Shown here piece after piece: positions 9,928 through 20,225 of a stretch of 30,000 nt of DNA (positions are counted from its first letter, which is position 1; the number at the start of each line of letters is the position of its first letter). Origin of the DNA: Chromera velia (lineage: Eukaryota; Sar; Chromeraceae); contig JAHBMJ010000056.1 in assembly GCA_018398765.1 (NCBI GenBank), positions 8,693-38,692 on the forward strand, written 5' to 3'. Below the pieces are notes generated by a model, which saw only the letters and a program-made list of their open reading frames with translations, made no database searches and had not been told where the DNA came from. The position numbers were made by a program, and so were the translations under genes.

Positions 9928-10513
9928 GAGGTGTGACTTCTCTCAAGTCTCTTGGTTGTAGTAGACTTCTGATAGATACGTATGCACATGCACGCACGTA
10001 CGGTGTGCGACTTGCCTGGTCCAACGTTTTGTCCTGTCAACGTCTATGGTTCTCTCAGTACGTGACTATGTTGTCTCAGACACACTCGTTGCGTGGGTCA
10101 GAACGCGAAGCGTGGTGATCACTTGTGCAGATCACTTGTGCAGCCCTTCCTGCGTTCTTACAAACACTGAAGGAGCATCCCAACGCAGGAAGGAAAAAAG
10201 ATCGAGAGGTACTTTGAACGAGCATCATTTAAGCGCTTGGAAATATTCTGATTTCATTCAACTCCTCTTTGCCTGCCTGCCTACCTGCCTGCAGTGGAAG
10301 CACGATCCGATGGACGCCACAGAGGAGGGGGGGGATGTGTTGCTGACGGAATCAGATCGAATCGCCAGGCCCATTCAGGTCCCCCCGTCTGACCTCTCTA
10401 TGCTGGATTCGTTGCAACCGCGGAACTACCCCTTTGCCTTGGAACTCAACAAAAATGCATTGCGAAAGGTAAAAGAGCAAAAATATTTCAAGGGATTCAT
10501 TAAAAAGTTCTGA
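7606..10513 (+). CDS. Mitochondrial-type large-subunit ribosomal protein bL17 (six exons)
   Basis: Exons 7606-7706, 7873-7979, 8351-8534, 8754-8856, 9689-9772 and 10295-10513 join in phase to 265 residues. The core matches plant/bacterial bL17: KFRKFGRHPHIRWSMMKT, VDNLIKHQRMETSVARAKEV, then LLPRYRERPFFVTRIVPQ and AFIEFIDRPGELRPARP. bL17 sits near the peptide exit tunnel of the large subunit. The FIDR-x-x-ELR ending is like the plant mitochondrial form, so a mitochondrial site is likely, although no long presequence is visible. About 135 residues after the core (exons 4-6) are an extension of unknown role. Donors are gtcagt, gtcagg, gtcaga, gtcagc and gtgagt. The final exon could in principle splice at gtaaaa near 10470, but that site lacks G at +5, so the TGA at 10511-10513 is preferred. 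Confidence 0.88.
9330..9600 (+). repeat. Higher-order (CTGT)n composite repeat in bL17m intron 4
   Basis: CTGT tracts alternate with linkers. The segment beginning caagaaaagaagacgata is repeated at 9364 and 9521 (period 157 bp) and is followed both times by atctgtctgtattgtctg. The linker agaaacatatagtctgtc at about 9440 also occurs near 3910. Confidence 0.8.
9876..9929 (+). repeat. (GT)n(GA)n microsatellite in bL17m intron 5
   Basis: About 26 bases of GT followed by about 25 of GA. It lies in the sense strand of the intron between exons 5 and 6. Its order differs from the (CT)n(GT)n arrays in the other genes. Confidence 0.85.
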
Positions 10514-10795
10514 TCTCGGCCCGGGATTTTCGGATCGTGATGGGCTCTTACGTAGCCTTAAGGCAGCAGCACCAAGAGCAAGAAAGCCATTAATAATTCT
10601 AGTAATAATTGCAATTTGCAAGTTTAAGCACCACCAAACCAGTAAATATGATCAGAATATCTATAACATATGACCAATAATTTGATGTGACAGGATCAAT
10701 TTCACTGCATGCATGGCAACCACCAATTACTAAGTTCCTCCAAGAATTCCTAGCTGGATTCACTTTAACTATAATACGAAACCCTACAGGTACTA
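10514..10795. other. AT-rich spacer after bL17m
   Basis: The base composition shifts to AT-rich just after the bL17m stop. A minus-strand frame of ~60 codons occurs here but has no supporting homology. The spacer is probably repeat-derived or 3' flank. Confidence 0.4.
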
Positions 10796-11171
10796 CCGTA
10801 TGTTCAATAATTCACCGCAAAATTTTAAAAGATAAAACTTTGCAACGATGAAGAGTTAGAAACTGAAACTTTTTATATATAAACTCCCACTGATATACAA
10901 CTAATCTTTGAAAAATATATGTATTGACACCGCGGAGTCATAAGCAATCTTTTTTAATGCTTTATGAAAAACTTAGGTTTTTTGTTTGGAAGTCCGATTT
11001 TGCATATTTTTTTTTTCTGATTATCTAAAGATTATGAAGCGCTCTAAAGAGCAAAAGTACGAATTCTAACCCCTGGCTGTATGTTTCTTTGCACGGCTGT
11101 TTTAGAATATCCTTCCTGAACATGTAAGATTTTTTTGAAATTTTTTCAAACTCTATTTATTGAACATACGG
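10796..11171. mobile_element. 376-bp inverted-repeat element (MITE-like), copy 1
   Basis: Begins CCGTATGTTCAATAA and ends with its exact reverse complement TTATTGAACATACGG. TA precedes the left end, while the right flank is AA. No coding capacity. It is nearly identical over its whole length to copy 2 at 11736-12111. The structure fits a non-autonomous DNA transposon of the TA-target (Tc1/mariner-like) type, by inference. Confidence 0.85.
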
Positions 11172-11735
11172 AATGCATACTCGTAAAAAAATTAAAATAA
11201 AATGTTTTAACGTACATTCAGAGTTTCTTTCTTATAAATAAAGGCAAACTACTCTTAGCTTTTATATGTTATTAGAAAAGAGTGCTGGGGCACTTTTTTT
11301 AAAAAAATTGTGTTTTTAATTAAAATGACTAAAATTATATACTGATCAGCATACACACCTGGATCAAATTCTTTTAAGATATTAGATCACATTAAAAGGC
11401 TTAAAAGAAAGAAAAGTATCATAGTATGAAAAGATATAATTATTGTATAGCATGAAGTTCTTTACAATCTGTTTGCAAGTTTGTGTTCATGTGAAGTTTA
11501 ATCACTAACGTGACGGTACCCTAATGCCTCTACCATCCGCTTTGCCCTTCCCTGGACCGCCCCACAGATAGACCTAATATAACTCTTTCGGAGGGACTGG
11601 ATCAGATGAATGATGCGATTTTGATACTGCAGAGTGCTCTTCTGCAGGCTGGCAATATGCATGCATGCAAGTTTTGACCGGCGCGCGGCCCCGTCTTGTC
11701 CCAGCGTGCACTGAGGCCCGCCGCGGCCCAGTATA
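11172..11735. other. AT-rich sequence between the two MITE copies
   Basis: No gene seen. It is AT-rich to about 11540 and then GC-richer, with TGCATGCATGC at about 11656 and a gcgcgcggcccc stretch, resembling the GC-rich promoter-like patches elsewhere. It may be an older insertion plus unique flank. Confidence 0.35.
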
Positions 11736-12111
11736 CCGTATATTCAATAATTCACCGCAAAATTTCAAAAGATAAAACTTTGCAACGATAAAGAGTTAAA
11801 AACTGAAACTTTTTGTGTGTAAACTCCCACTGATATACAACTAATCCTTGAAAAATATATGTATTGACACCGCGGAGTCATAAGCAATCTTTTTTAATGC
11901 TTTATGAAAAACTTAGGTTTTTTGTTTGGAAGTCCGATTTTACATTTTTTTTTTTTCTGATTATCTAAAGATTATGAAGCGCTCTAAAGAGTAAAAGTAC
12001 GAATTCCAACCCCCGGCTGTATGTTTCTTTGCACGGCTGTTTTAGAATATCCTTCTTGAACATGTAAGATTTTTTTGAAATTTTTTCAAACTCTATTTAT
12101 TGAACATACGG
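11736..12111. mobile_element. 376-bp inverted-repeat element (MITE-like), copy 2
   Basis: Same orientation and exactly the same length as copy 1. The left end CCGTATATTCAATAA has one change and the right end is TTATTGAACATACGG. It is flanked by TA on both sides, as expected for a TA target-site duplication. Confidence 0.87.
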
Positions 12112-12657
12112 TAGTACAGTAAAATTAAAATTAAATTATGTCACAGTAACTATGATTATTACTATGATGCGCCATCGCCATCCATATCCAGAGCTAGCAT
12201 AACTGTCATTGATCCTGCCATTATCACAAAAATTGCTTATTACCATTAATTCAATCATAATACTGTAATCATGACTAGAGTCATAATAGGGCTTTTATCT
12301 TTTTTAAATATATGAAGAATCGTTGAAAAATTTTGATTTTTGAAGTGTATTATAAAATTTATAATAAAAAATAACCAAATTTATTGCTCTACAGTATTTA
12401 AAAATTTTGTTTCATTTAATTGTAAATTTGAAAGTCTAGTTGAAAGTAATGTCGCCGTTACCGACGACGGCGTATCAGCTTGCAATCTAGCTTACAACTA
12501 AACCTATGATATCCTATGATGATACGTAGACTTAGACGTAGACCTATCTCACGTTACCTATTCCCAGCCGTCTCTTGATGTCTGCTAATGTATCACGGAG
12601 CGTTGTAACACATTTACGCACACATCCACAAACCTAAGAAGAAACAAGTCTAAATCA
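12112..12657. other. AT-rich intergenic region downstream of IF-2
   Basis: No coding signal. It is strongly AT-rich to about 12440 and then returns to window-average composition before the last IF-2 exon. Confidence 0.4.
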
Positions 12658-12748
12658 CTACAAGCCGGACATTGTGGGCCTCTTCTTTAAAGTTTGTACA
12701 TACGCGTGATGGTCCCGGAGCCTCTGAATATTCTCACATCGATCTCTG

Positions 12749-12815
<67 letters not shown>

Positions 12816-12966
12816 CGACAGCCAGAATGCGAGGGAAGATGGGCGGGTGGAGAGAGATGGAGATACACATACACATACACATACACATTTTTTTCTTTGT
12901 TGACTGGTCTGTGCGTCTTTTGAGAAATGCGCAAGGCTGCTGGAAATTCTGACTTCCATACAGCCG
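12658..12966 (-). other. Candidate 3'-terminal IF-2 exons (13-nt microexon plus last exon)
   Basis: The microexon at 12954-12966 (cag acceptor, gtcaga donor) and the exon at 12658-12745 join in phase to a donor gtgcgg at 13202 in exon 20. The joined sequence AVWKDRCENIQRLRDHHAYV resembles the IF-2 C2 segment VIWKG...SLKHHKDD. The alternative is that exon 20 simply reads through to 13093. Confidence 0.5.
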
Positions 12967-14015
12967 CTGCACGGAATAAAGCACTTCAGCGTCAAACCAG
13001 CCGGAAAAACAGAAAAAAACTTCTTTATTTTTTTTCTTTCTTTGCCGTCTATCTGTCTGTCTGGCTGCCTGTCTGTTCATCTGCCTGTCTGTTCATTTGA
13101 TCCCAACATCGCCCTCATTGGACACTTCATTCGACTTGATGGACATTCTGATCTTCACAGAGAGAAATCTCCGTTTCTTCACTGCTGAATTCTCCTCCGC
13201 ACAGGAGACGAAAAACATGCAGCCCTGCAGGGAGGCTGACTTGATGTCTTCCATGAGGTCTGTGAAGACCTGATATTTCTTGATCTTCACCCCCCTTCTC
13301 TGGGCCTTGTCAGACACCAGGTTGTGAACTTCCACCTGCAGGAAGGCACATTCCCCCCTCCCTTCTCACTGTACTTTTGTGGGTTCACGCACATTTGTTC
13401 CCGTCATATACTAAGAAACGGTCCTACTGACACGCATGCACAACGAATCCCCCCCGCCCGCCCACAGACCCACAGGAACCTGTAAGTCGACACATGCATC
13501 AATCCCCCCCACTCTTGACCAAAAGTCACGTCGGGAGGGAGGGAGGCCCTGCATCACTCTCCTTTACCGAATGCATTCACCGTCTTTTGCCGATTATTTC
13601 CCGATCAAACAAAACCTCTTAACCTGTGTGTACTTCCTCAATATGTGCTACCGGCGATTGTTGTCTGACCTTCTCAGAGTACGTAGACAGTAACTTGACT
13701 ACGGGCGTGAATTGATACAAAAAAGCATACGATTTCTTTCATCTTGCATCCTCAAAAACCTTAATTCACAGACGAAAGATGCCATGATACGCAAATGACG
13801 CACGCAGGATCGATCTTTTCGGGACACCTGCAGCCTGCCTGCCTGACCGACCTGGAATGCATACACAGGGCAGTACCCGAAGTGTTGCTCCACCACCGCG
13901 TGTTCGACGTCCCGAGTCTGCACGTGCACCCACACGCAGGCACGGAGACGCACAGGCACAAAATGCACTTACACTCACACTGAGTAACCCTTAGACGCAC
14001 TCACACACACTCACA

Positions 14016-14079
<64 letters not shown>

Positions 14080-16147
14080 AAGCGTACTTTCAAAGGCCCC
14101 ACTCCCCCATGCACCACAGGCACCCGCATCCCAAACGCCTCCTCCATGTCTTTGAAACCGTCCAAGAGCAAGTCGAAGCTCTGCATACTCGAAGTCTTCA
14201 AAATCACCGGCACGACCGGAACTCTGTCAGGCAGTCGGGACGCCATGACATCCTCCTCTCCTTCTTCCTCTTCCCCCTCGTCTACGTCCTTCCCCTTCCC
14301 CCTCCCAGCAGCTTTCCTTCCGAGCTCCGCTTCCCCTTCCACTTGTGCGAGGAACTTCTGCTCTTCTGGCACAGACAGGGGAGGCAGCCTTCGGGCGATC
14401 CTTCGCACTCTCTCGGCTTCAAGTACTAGCTCCGCCTTGGCTCGTCTCTGCCGTCTCCTTTCCATCTCCTGCACACCACAAGTTCATTCAGGTGACTCAA
14501 GTCATTCCTTCTTCCCCATTCTTCTCTGTCGACTGTCAAATCGGGGTCCCCCCCCCCCTTCCACACACAATGAGACACTTGGCGAAGTTGAAAAGACGAA
14601 AAAGGACAAGAAAAGAAAAAAGAAAGAATGCAAATCGATAGACCATAATATGTGTGCTCCGTTGACGAACATCTTAGAAAAAGAGAGAAACGGTCTGAGC
14701 AAATGACAAAGCATGCTGCTTCTTAAGAACATCAATGAAGAAGGCGAAGATAAGAATCGTATCCAGGCCACATAGGAATTCCGCAACCCGATCGAAACAA
14801 ACGACCCATTCATTCATCTTCATTCCACCTCTAAGTCTCCCATCAACAAGCATACATTCGCGAATGGAGACGCACTGACTGACTCTTGTCAGATGGTTTT
14901 GTCTCCATCTCTTCATGACCCTTTTGCTGTATGCCTCTGCCTGAGCATACCAATTTTCTCTGTCAGTCCACAACACCTCCTCGATCTCTGCGTTCTCATT
15001 CTCCCTTTCCTGCCCCCCCCCCAAATTTTCACTAGATGATGATGCTTCATTTCTTTGAGTCTGTCGTCGGCCCGCTCCACTTCTACTCCTTCGTCCGCGA
15101 CGGCCACTCCCTTCTTGCCCCTCGCCTGTCTCTTCCGTAGTCGCGTCGTTCTCCTCAGTGAGTTCGGGTGCGACTGGTGACGATGATGCGAAGTTTTCGA
15201 GATCTTTCTTCCGCCTCCTGCGAGACAGGGCGCGAAGCCACGCCTGAATGCCCTCCTTCCCACCCTCCACTGCCCATTGTGGTGGAGTAAAGACTTCCTC
15301 ATGCTCCTCATTCTCATAGCCTTCCTCAAGGCTCCCTCCACTCCCCGTGCTTCTCGTCTCCCCGTCCTGTCTCATGGGCCTCACCAGAATCGAGGCTGTC
15401 TCCGAAGAGTCAAATCGGGGCAGCCTGTAAGAGCAGGGTGGAAACACAGGGGAAAAAAGAAGAGAGAGAAAAGAAAAACGTCTCAGGAGGAAACAGTGCA
15501 GGAGGAAGAGGCACGAAAGTAGAGCTGCAAAAATAAAAAGGAGGGGAAGGTAATCTTTTTACAAGTCCCCGGTTTTATTTCCCGTAAAAACAATTGAGGG
15601 GATAAGGACAGGGTTTGGAAACATGTGGGAGAGAGGGAAGGGGGGGGGCGGGTATGGAGGGAAGTGATGAGCGCAAGCTTGAGGATACTTTACAATGCGA
15701 TGAAAATACTGTGTGTTGAAGAAACGATTCCTTCTTTGTATGTGTCCACACCCACGTTCGTTTGCTCTTCTTGGCACCTGGGCCTTCATGCTCATCCACT
15801 TCATCTTCTGATTCCTCCCCGTTTCCTGCATAGCGGTGCTGCATGATTACACACAAAGAGGGAGGGGAAGAGAAAGAGAGAGGGTAAGGGCAACAAACGG
15901 AGAAAGATGCAAAGGAAAACCGCACACACAAAAAAGCACTCTGTCACGAGGAGATCCAATTGGGACCGAAAAATTCAAAGGAGGAAAGGCGACTGGGTCC
16001 AAAGGAGGAAAGGAAGAAACAGGGAGGGGTGCGTGGACAGAGTATCTGTCTGTGTAGGTGGAATTTACCAATAGACAGGGACGGGGACAAAGAGAGTCAA
16101 CCATATATTAAAAAGTAAACACACACACACGCACACACACACACACA

Positions 16148-16189
<42 letters not shown>

Positions 16190-19100
16190 CCAGAGAGAAG
16201 GAAAAGCACATCACTGCGGCCACTCACTCACTCCCTCACTCTGTCTCCCTCACTCACTCCCTCACTCCCTCACTCCCTCACTCCCTCACTCCCTCACTCC
16301 CTCACTCACTCACTCACATATTCAGCTGAAGATTCCCCTTCAGAATCCGAAAAGTCCTCTTCTACTTCCGTCTCCTCACTGTCCTCTTGATCTTCCCTAT
16401 CTATCACACCCGCTGCACCTTTCCCCTTCCAGAGCTCCTCCTCTTCGTTCTCCCCCAAAGAACTCATTTCACTCAAATCACCTCCCCTAGTCTCCCACGG
16501 ATCTCCTCCCGGCCCATTTCCCTCTCTCTCAAATAACTCCGCGAGGCGCTTGTTCCTCTCTAGAGGTGCCTCAAAGTCGTCTATGGGGACCTCGGAGAAA
16601 ATTCGGGCCTCTTCTGCATCCACAAAGAGTGGACAGAAACAAAACACAGAAGAGAAGGGAATGGGTTGGAGGGACGTAGAGGAAATACGGAGAGGTATGT
16701 CGGGTCTATGCAGCGTTTTGTAATTTCCTGTAAGCCGTTTTTTCTCTGTTTTCCGCCGCTCTGCCTTCTCAGCTGAGTGTCTTCCCTTTCTTATCTCTTC
16801 AAGTCTTTTTCAGATCCTTTCTCTTCAATTTTTTTCCCTTTGTCTGACAGGTCCGTTTTACTTTGCACCTTCCATGTGACTATTTTGTCATTCATTGATC
16901 CCATCCGTTCATTCAGTCGATGACTCACTCAGTCTCGCGATCACCCACCCACTGACTCACTAACTTTTGTTGGTCCCATACTCCTCGATGCTTCTGCGAA
17001 GCCCGCTGTCGCTATCCCTCTGCGCCCCTTCCTCCCTCCCTCCGGACATCTGCAAGGGTGCAAGAACAAATGCATGTTTTGGCTCTGGCATGCAGAAAGA
17101 AGAGAGAACTACTGGTCGGTCCGTCGGTCCGTTTATTCCGAACGACAGAACGTTAAGAGAAAAGAAGTGAAGTCACGGCAAAGGAACAAATGGGCTGCAG
17201 AGGGAAAAGGCCGAGAGACCGGCAAGAAAGATGCCCTGCCATACTACACTCTGCATGTGAATGCTGGTGGGTGTGTAGGCCCCACCTGCACGCGGCTGTT
17301 GAGGGCCGGGGGGTCGCTCTGCCACGGCACGGTGAAGTTCGGTCCGCCCGACTGTGCCCAGAAGAGAGTGTCGAGTCTCTGCCGGTAAGTTGCCAGCCTC
17401 CAAGCTCTGCAGCAAGTCACATGTCAGATCGATCATTTGGCGAGAATGAGACGTGAAGAATATCAAGAAAGAAAAGAGATGCATACAGCATTGACGTGCA
17501 GGAACGGATATCATGTTGACGGGGGGATTTTCTTTTTGATTCAAGAGTAAGCTGCTTGCAGAACAACGCGTCGTATGTGGCCACCAGCACGGAGCGGGGG
17601 GCTCCGTCATCCATCGCATCGTGCAACACCACACATCAATAAGTGTTCTTTCTGCTGCCCTTCGATGGCTCTTCGCAGCGCACAGAGGTCCTTTCTGACC
17701 ATGCATTTACTGACACATGTACGTCGACCAAGCTTGTGCTCATGTACTTCTGTTTCATTTCGTATGGTGTGGACACCTCGTTCAAGTACGTGCGTGCATG
17801 GGGACTTCGAGTCCGTGACAAGTGTTGCACTTCGATGAAAGTCAATCAAGAACGCAAAAACGCGATACAGCGTCTTCATTCGTAGCTTCTCCTGTTTCTG
17901 CCTGCCTGTATCATGCTCGCACTACCTCTGTCTATTCCATCACAGAAGATGCAGGGGGCTCTCAGTCGTATTCTTCCACGCCTGAAAACGAAAAAACAAA
18001 ACATACGAGAAGCAGCTAAATGACCTACCTCTCCTTTGGTAAAACGAAGAACAGGTCATCCACAGCGACTTCTCCCTTCACGTCGATCCCTCGTACCTAC
18101 AACCAACGATGCAAGTGGGTAAGTGTATGAGGTGCCTGCTGACTGTCAGAATGAAAAACAGAAGAGAAGCTCCGTGAGCCCACAGACGAAGCGAAATCCG
18201 TGGCCGGAAGAAACGGTCGGAGGAAGGAATGAAGGGACAACCGCTAGCGCAGAAAGGAACACATTCCATTCACACACAACAACCCAAACCAACCCACTTG
18301 GACAGCTGTACCGGGACCCGCACACCTGCAAGGAAGCGTACCAGAGCACACAGACATGGGCCAGGAAGGGGAAAGAAATTCGCATGCACCCTTCACTTGC
18401 TTCTTCTGTGTGTGGTGAGCGACCTACATCCTGCCAAGAGATGCTGGGCGTACACCAAACCGTTCAAAAAGTAGAAAGAAAAGGCAGGAAGGTAGAACGC
18501 AGGACGGGAGACGGAAAGAGCGAAGAACAAAAGGAGGGATCCGCTGGTCGAAGAGCAAGAAAGTCTGATAGAATTAAAGAAAAAAAAAAGAAAGAAGCAA
18601 ACCCACATTCCGAGGACCAGATCCGAAATCAATCAGGAGATGCAAAAAACAAAACGAAATCGTGGGCTTGACTACCTGACTGTGTGACTGACTGACTAAT
18701 ACCTGACTGCCTGACCAACTGACTGACTGACTGACTGCCTGCCTGATTGACTGCCTGATTGACTGCCTGACTGACTGCCTGACTGACTGAGAAGGTTTCC
18801 GAAAGTCAGAGTCTGAAGTCCAGAGATCCCTCACCTGTGGAGAAGGAAGAGGAGGGCACGTACAAGATCGGCATTTTCTTAGTGCATGGCACCAGCACAT
18901 GAACGCGCAGTGACAGGCAGGTGGGAGGGACAAAAAGGGACAACAAAGCTGCCACACAGATGATAAGCTTCTGGGGATAATTCGCAAGAGTCAGTGGTAG
19001 ACAAATAGAGGGCAAATGGGATCTCGTGAGGACAGTCAAACATCTCCTCCTGTTCTTGAACGCAGAAACCGAAGTCTCGTCTGCACCATTTCGTTTCATT

Positions 19101-19281
19101 CTGAACGGAAAAGAGAACAAAAACGAACGGCAACCGAGCGATTGATCGATCGAGCTCGAAAGGAAAGCAACAAACAGCGCTCACACCCGATGCATGCAAG
19201 CACGAGCCACCATTTCTGATATCTTCTAGCAGCACTGCTGAAATGAAAAGAAAGTTATTCGAACACGCACAAGGAGACACA

Positions 19282-19332
<51 letters not shown>

Positions 19333-19574
19333 GCAGACACAGAAGGCCCTGCATTTCATTTCTTCTTCGACGCTTTCCGCGTCACCTCAGCCACATTTCT
19401 CTCTTCCTGTCTCACCCAGTTCTTCTTATCAAAACAGAGAGATCACTGACCGACCCACCCGTCCCCAAGTTGTGCCTGTCACGAAGTAATCGCCCTCAAG
19501 CACCAACCCATGGCGCATGAGAACAGTCAGGTGGTGCCCTCTGCACCAGCAAGAGCGAACAAAATCAGAATCGT

Positions 19575-19607
<33 letters not shown>

Positions 19608-20187
19608 ACACACATCGAAATGTAGTGGCCCACGTGTATGGACATACATACAGACGTATACAGACTGGTTAACGCAACGAAGAACGACACAGCTCCCCGC
19701 CCCCTCACTTGGCCAAGATGGCAGGCACGAAGCCAAGAAGGGAATCTGTACATTTTCTTTTCATGCCAATATGCGTCGATCAGCTGATTTGCTTTGGAGG
19801 AAGTCGACTGACTCATCTCGATCATGTATCCAAAAATCCATCCCGTCAATCTCTCTGTCTATCTGTCTATCTGTCTGACCGACCTAAGATGGTCTCTGTG
19901 AACGTCCAACACGATGCCGACCCCCCGTGGTTTCCCCGAGGCACGCCCGTCGACCCCTTGCAGACAGTCAACGCGCCGACTCACATGAGCAAATTCGCTG
20001 GCCCTGCCTGAAGTCAAAGAGGCAGGGGAAGCAAAAGAAGCGCAGAAAAGCTGAAACGACGAAAGAGGGACAAAAACACGCATGACCGCAAACAGCAGAA
20101 GAGAAACTAAAGAAGAGGGGTACAATCATACCGTTATGTATAAATGAAGAGACAAACTCTTTGTACACACACACACACACACAGACA

Positions 20188-20225
<38 letters not shown>

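Noticed and set aside
10610-10800. Minus-strand AT-rich frame of ~60 codons, considered as an organellar DNA insertion
   Set aside because: No family motif could be named and it runs into the inverted-repeat element; chance openness is plausible.
17417-17640. Minus-strand frame LVATYDALFCKQ as an IF-2 exon
   Set aside because: Exon 12 joins directly to AWRLATYRQRL (17406) with the family's conserved YRQ motif, leaving this frame in the intron.
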